In this document: in pieces, positions 61,433 through 64,000 of the stretch
Position numbering within the stretch: the stretch's first letter is position 1
Layout: each line of letters starts with the position of its first letter
Source: Papaver somniferum
Taxonomy: Eukaryota > Streptophyta > Magnoliopsida > Ranunculales > Papaveraceae
Direction of reading: 5' to 3'
Assembly: GCF_003573695.1 (NCBI RefSeq)
Contig: NC_039363.1
Coordinates: 130,307,302-130,371,301, forward strand
DNA length: 64,000 nucleotides
Notes under the pieces: generated by a model
Told to the model about the DNA's origin: nothing
The model's database searches: none
The model's input: the letters and a program-made list of their open reading frames with translations, nothing else
Translations under genes and position numbers: made by a program

Positions 61433-61632
61433 TGTGATATGTGTTGCTATCTCAAGCATGTGTTTTCAATGTTAGTGATCAAAACTATAAGTCTTGATTT
61501 CTTTCTTATTTGTAGATGTCTCGGACTAGGACATAGACAGTGTAGTTGAGCTTAAATCTCTCGACCTTCATCTCTTGAAGACGAAAAACTACTAAGGGGG
61601 GCTTGTGGAAATTCTTCGACAAAAGGTATGTG
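61433..61632 (+). repeat. 3' LTR, first 200 bp
   Basis: Starts TGTGATATGTGTTGC and matches 56090-56270 of the 5' LTR (shared TCTCAAGCATG, ATCAAAACTATAAGTC and ACTAAGG blocks). It lacks about 20 bp present near the start of the 5' LTR and stops at the next insertion. Confidence 0.85.
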
Positions 61633-61635
61633 TAG

Positions 61636-63112
61636 TGATAGACGCATTTATGTGTCTAATTTGTCTCAATTGTTTATATTGTCAGTGCTCGATTTTGTAC
61701 TTATTTGGTTATTTTATGTCTTTGTAGGTGTTTTTGGAGAAATAAGCTTTTGCGGCGAAATTGGCTAAAAAGTGGTTTTTGCGCTCATGGGAGAAAATTT
61801 ATATACGGACTCTCACTTTGGATAAGGGGTAACCTAATTACTAAGGGGCACCCCATTTCAGGGCATGTACTAAAGGGACACCGGAACTGGATAGGGGGAG
61901 GTCATCTTCAAAGTTTCAAAACTGGATTTTGGCGGGAAAAAAGGCAGCAGCGTCAACAGTTTTGGATCAAGGATTTGAGCGACCTAGGAGGCGATTCAAT
62001 GGGTAAATTTGGTACCCACGGACTCTACAAGACATAAGGGACCTGTTAGAAGCGATTATACCCATCTAATTGGGCTGGATAAGTCATAAAATCCACACAA
62101 AGTCAAGACAGTACACACGGTCCCTGTTTAGGGTTTTGAATTGGTTTGAAAGATTTGGGAGAGATTCTTGCGTGGGATATACTTCAAAACAGTTGAGTCC
62201 AAGTCCTAAAAGATATTTGAGTCGATAGAATAGCTAAAAACAGCCTGGAACGCAACAACAAGAAGATTATTCTTCAAACAACCCGTAAAGAATAATGGAG
62301 ATTTCCAAGGGGTTTGATCGAGTTTCAAGGGAATTTAAAGCCTATAAATAGTTGGTTTTATGTAAGCTAAAGGGTACGAAGAGTTTGGGGTCGATACAGA
62401 TCCAGGAGGAGCGAAGAAGAAGGAGTAGCAGCAATGTTCACCTGCTGCTGCTGCTGCCATTAAAAAGCTTCAAGAACATGAAGAACAGACTCCCCAGGAC
62501 AGTCTTATTTTCAGCAGCTTCAGAACAGTCTTATTTTCAGCAGCTCAACTGCAGAAGATAGGTGTCGCAGTTTGCTGCAGTTCTCTGTTGTCGTTCTTTT
62601 CTGGACGTGTTTTGTGAGTCTCAGAACTACTATTTATAACTTTTGACTCTTTTAATCACACTTTGAGCTTTGAATTAATATGTTGAGTGTGTGATTGATA
62701 TGAATAGCTAAACCCCAATACTGGGATGATGGAGGAAACCATTCTTTATGCATGAGTAATTTTATTTAATTCTTTTATGACTATTTGCACTATTATGAAT
62801 GGAATTATGATTTTATTGATTATTTGTGATTTTGTCTGATGATGTATGCTTAATCCATGAGATTCTTGATGCATCATGCTTATGATTTACATATAATACT
62901 TACAAAATCTATTTTTGGCAAAGTAAGAGTCGATATTTGTTATCATAAGCTTTAATTGTCTAGAATTAATAATTGAATCGCATGAGTATAAGAATTGGTG
63001 AAATCCTGAGTCCCGGTATCTCTTGATCCTGTGACAATTTTGTATATATTTTTGTTTTTAAATCTATTCAAGTCCGAGCATCGAATCCGTATTTACCGCA
63101 ATCAATACTACA
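61636..63112 (+). repeat. 5' LTR of the nested gypsy-like element (about 1.48 kb)
   Basis: TG...CA ends, TATA box CTATAAATAG at 62342-62351. A 20-base direct repeat ACAGTCTTATTTTCAGCAGC (about 62500 and 62527) and a CTG run (62442-62458) lie in the transcribed part. The 3' end is set from the PBS. Confidence 0.7.
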
Positions 63113-63118
63113 ACAAAA

Positions 63119-63136
63119 TGGCGCCGCCGACGCGGA
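63119..63136 (+). other. Primer-binding site of the nested element
   Basis: TGGCGCCGCCGACGCGGA, beginning with TGGCGCC as in most plant Ty3/gypsy elements. Confidence 0.75.
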
Positions 63137-64000
63137 CTTGTATATAGATTTTTTTAGGTTTTTTATTTTATTTTTTTTTACTATTATTTGTTCCTTTTTA
63201 CGTTTCTTTTTGTGTCTTTGATTTACAGGTTCGAAGTGGAATACTAAGGACTTGGGAACAAAAGCTTAAAGCTAAAGCTAAAAGCAAAGATAAAAGAAGA
63301 GAAAAAGACATAATTTTTTTAGGATTTAATTTTTTTATTATTATTTTTTTTTGTATATAGCTTTTATTTATTTTTTTAGAATTTGTAAATAGGCTTTATT
63401 TTTCATAATTTTTGTAATTTTTGGACTTTTTATTTGGACTTTATTCTGGACTTTGGACATTATTTTATTTTAAACCCTACGGAAGGGTATCCTTAAAATA
63501 AACTGTTTGCAGGGAAGGACGACGATTACGATATCGTCTCGGCCCCTCGGGTTCGCACACGTCATAGGAGTCGTGGCCCGAGTCGACGACAACGGTTCAT
63601 CGCCCGTCTGGTACGGGAGGTAAGTCCAATCGAAACACCCGCGAATCTCCTGCAAGCGGGTTACTGTCTGCCTTAAGGTGATAATTGTTTGAGGACGAAC
63701 CGGACTGTCTTTATTTTCCTAGTAAAGGGCAAGGCCTGGCCTAAACAAGATAAGGACTCGGATTTCATCACCGTTTCCTTCTTGCCCGCCTTAGGAAAAC
63801 GAAACCAAACGCGAACCTAAGCCTAAAATTTTGAATAGAACGAGACCAATAGGGTAACGAGCTTAATAGGAAACTCGTTCGAAAAATATTGGTTGCTCTT
63901 TAAGCACATTTCAAAGTTCATGATGGTTTCTGTGAGTTGAATGCGTGACTGCGCCGCCTTGTGATAGCGGTGAGGCCTTGGGTATCAAAGCTCCACTGAG

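Larger units (their letters stand above)
56052..61632 (+). mobile_element. Copia-like LTR element without polymerase, 3' LTR interrupted
   Basis: Order on the plus strand: 5' LTR 56052-58067, PBS 58070-58082 (TGGTATCAGAGCA, initiator-Met type as in Ty1/copia), two unfamiliar ORFs (58131-59296 and 59802-60221), a repeat-rich AT region, polypurine tract 61416-61428 (AAAAAGGGGGAGA), and the first 200 bp of the 3' LTR from 61433. A second retroelement has inserted at about 61633. No protease, integrase, reverse transcriptase or RNase H is detectable in the 3.3-kb interior, so the element must be non-autonomous. The very long LTRs with palindromic arrays recall Sirevirus-type copia elements; that link is inference. 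Confidence 0.8.
61636..64000 (+). mobile_element. Ty3/gypsy-like LTR retrotransposon, 5' part, nested in the 3' LTR
   Basis: LTR about 61636-63112 (TGATAGACGC...TACA), PBS 63119-63136 (TGGCGCCGCCGACGCGGA), then a non-coding leader to the window edge. The leader has AT-rich and GC-rich segments, including CTTGCCCGCCTTAGG near 63782. No gag frame is reached within the window. Insertion occurred after the copia-like element was in place, because it breaks that element's 3' LTR. Confidence 0.8.

Noticed and set aside
63470..63655. Minus-strand ORF in the nested gypsy leader
   Set aside because: Antisense to the leader between PBS and gag, no family features.

Overview
This is a plant nuclear window. 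The evidence is multi-exon genes with GT-AG and a few GC-AG introns, a plastid-targeted GGPP synthase, a PPR gene of the land-plant PLS type, and dense LTR, LINE, MULE, hAT and PIF/Harbinger-type insertions. Codon use and gene families fit a eudicot. The species cannot be fixed from sequence alone; a basal eudicot such as the poppy order is only a guess.

Layout. 1-7.1 kb is repeat territory: the 5' end of a minus-strand Ty3/gypsy-like element, a decayed PIF/Harbinger-ORF1-like gene, two truncated LTR copies, a 702-bp MITE with TAA target duplications, and a 5'-truncated LINE tail. 7.3-12.5 kb holds two damaged host genes (an F-box/LRR gene and a PPR gene), an RNase H fragment and a degenerate tRNA-Asp with a pol III terminator. 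13.5-14.7 kb is an intact, intronless GGPP synthase gene. 15,280-26,614 is a complete 11.3-kb Mutator-like element (MULE) with a perfect 9-bp target duplication. It carries convergent Ulp1-protease and transposase genes, and introns of both contain the same palindromic repeat. 27.2-33.5 kb holds two intact housekeeping genes sharing a divergent promoter: OST48, a 13-exon oligosaccharyltransferase subunit gene, and a NEDD8-conjugating enzyme gene (RCE1/UBC12 type). 34.4-48.3 kb is a tandem cluster of three MFS transporter genes. One is intact, one has a nonsense codon, and one has a 1-bp exon deletion that a downstream splice acceptor could bypass. Between the second and third copies lie a hAT-type MITE and a LINE, both with perfect target duplications. 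49.5-52.6 kb is an intact four-exon DNA-3-methyladenine glycosylase I gene. 55.6-64 kb is again repetitive: an inverted-motif array, then a copia-like LTR element with ~2-kb LTRs, PBS and PPT but no recognisable polymerase and two unfamiliar coiled-coil ORFs. A Ty3/gypsy-type element has inserted in its 3' LTR and runs off the window.

The host genes do not form one pathway; they are ordinary, independently transcribed plant genes (isoprenoid supply, ER N-glycosylation, neddylation, transport, base-excision repair). The most unusual material is inside the mobile elements: the palindrome-filled introns of the MULE, and the polymerase-less LTR element whose LTR carries an array of long palindromes.
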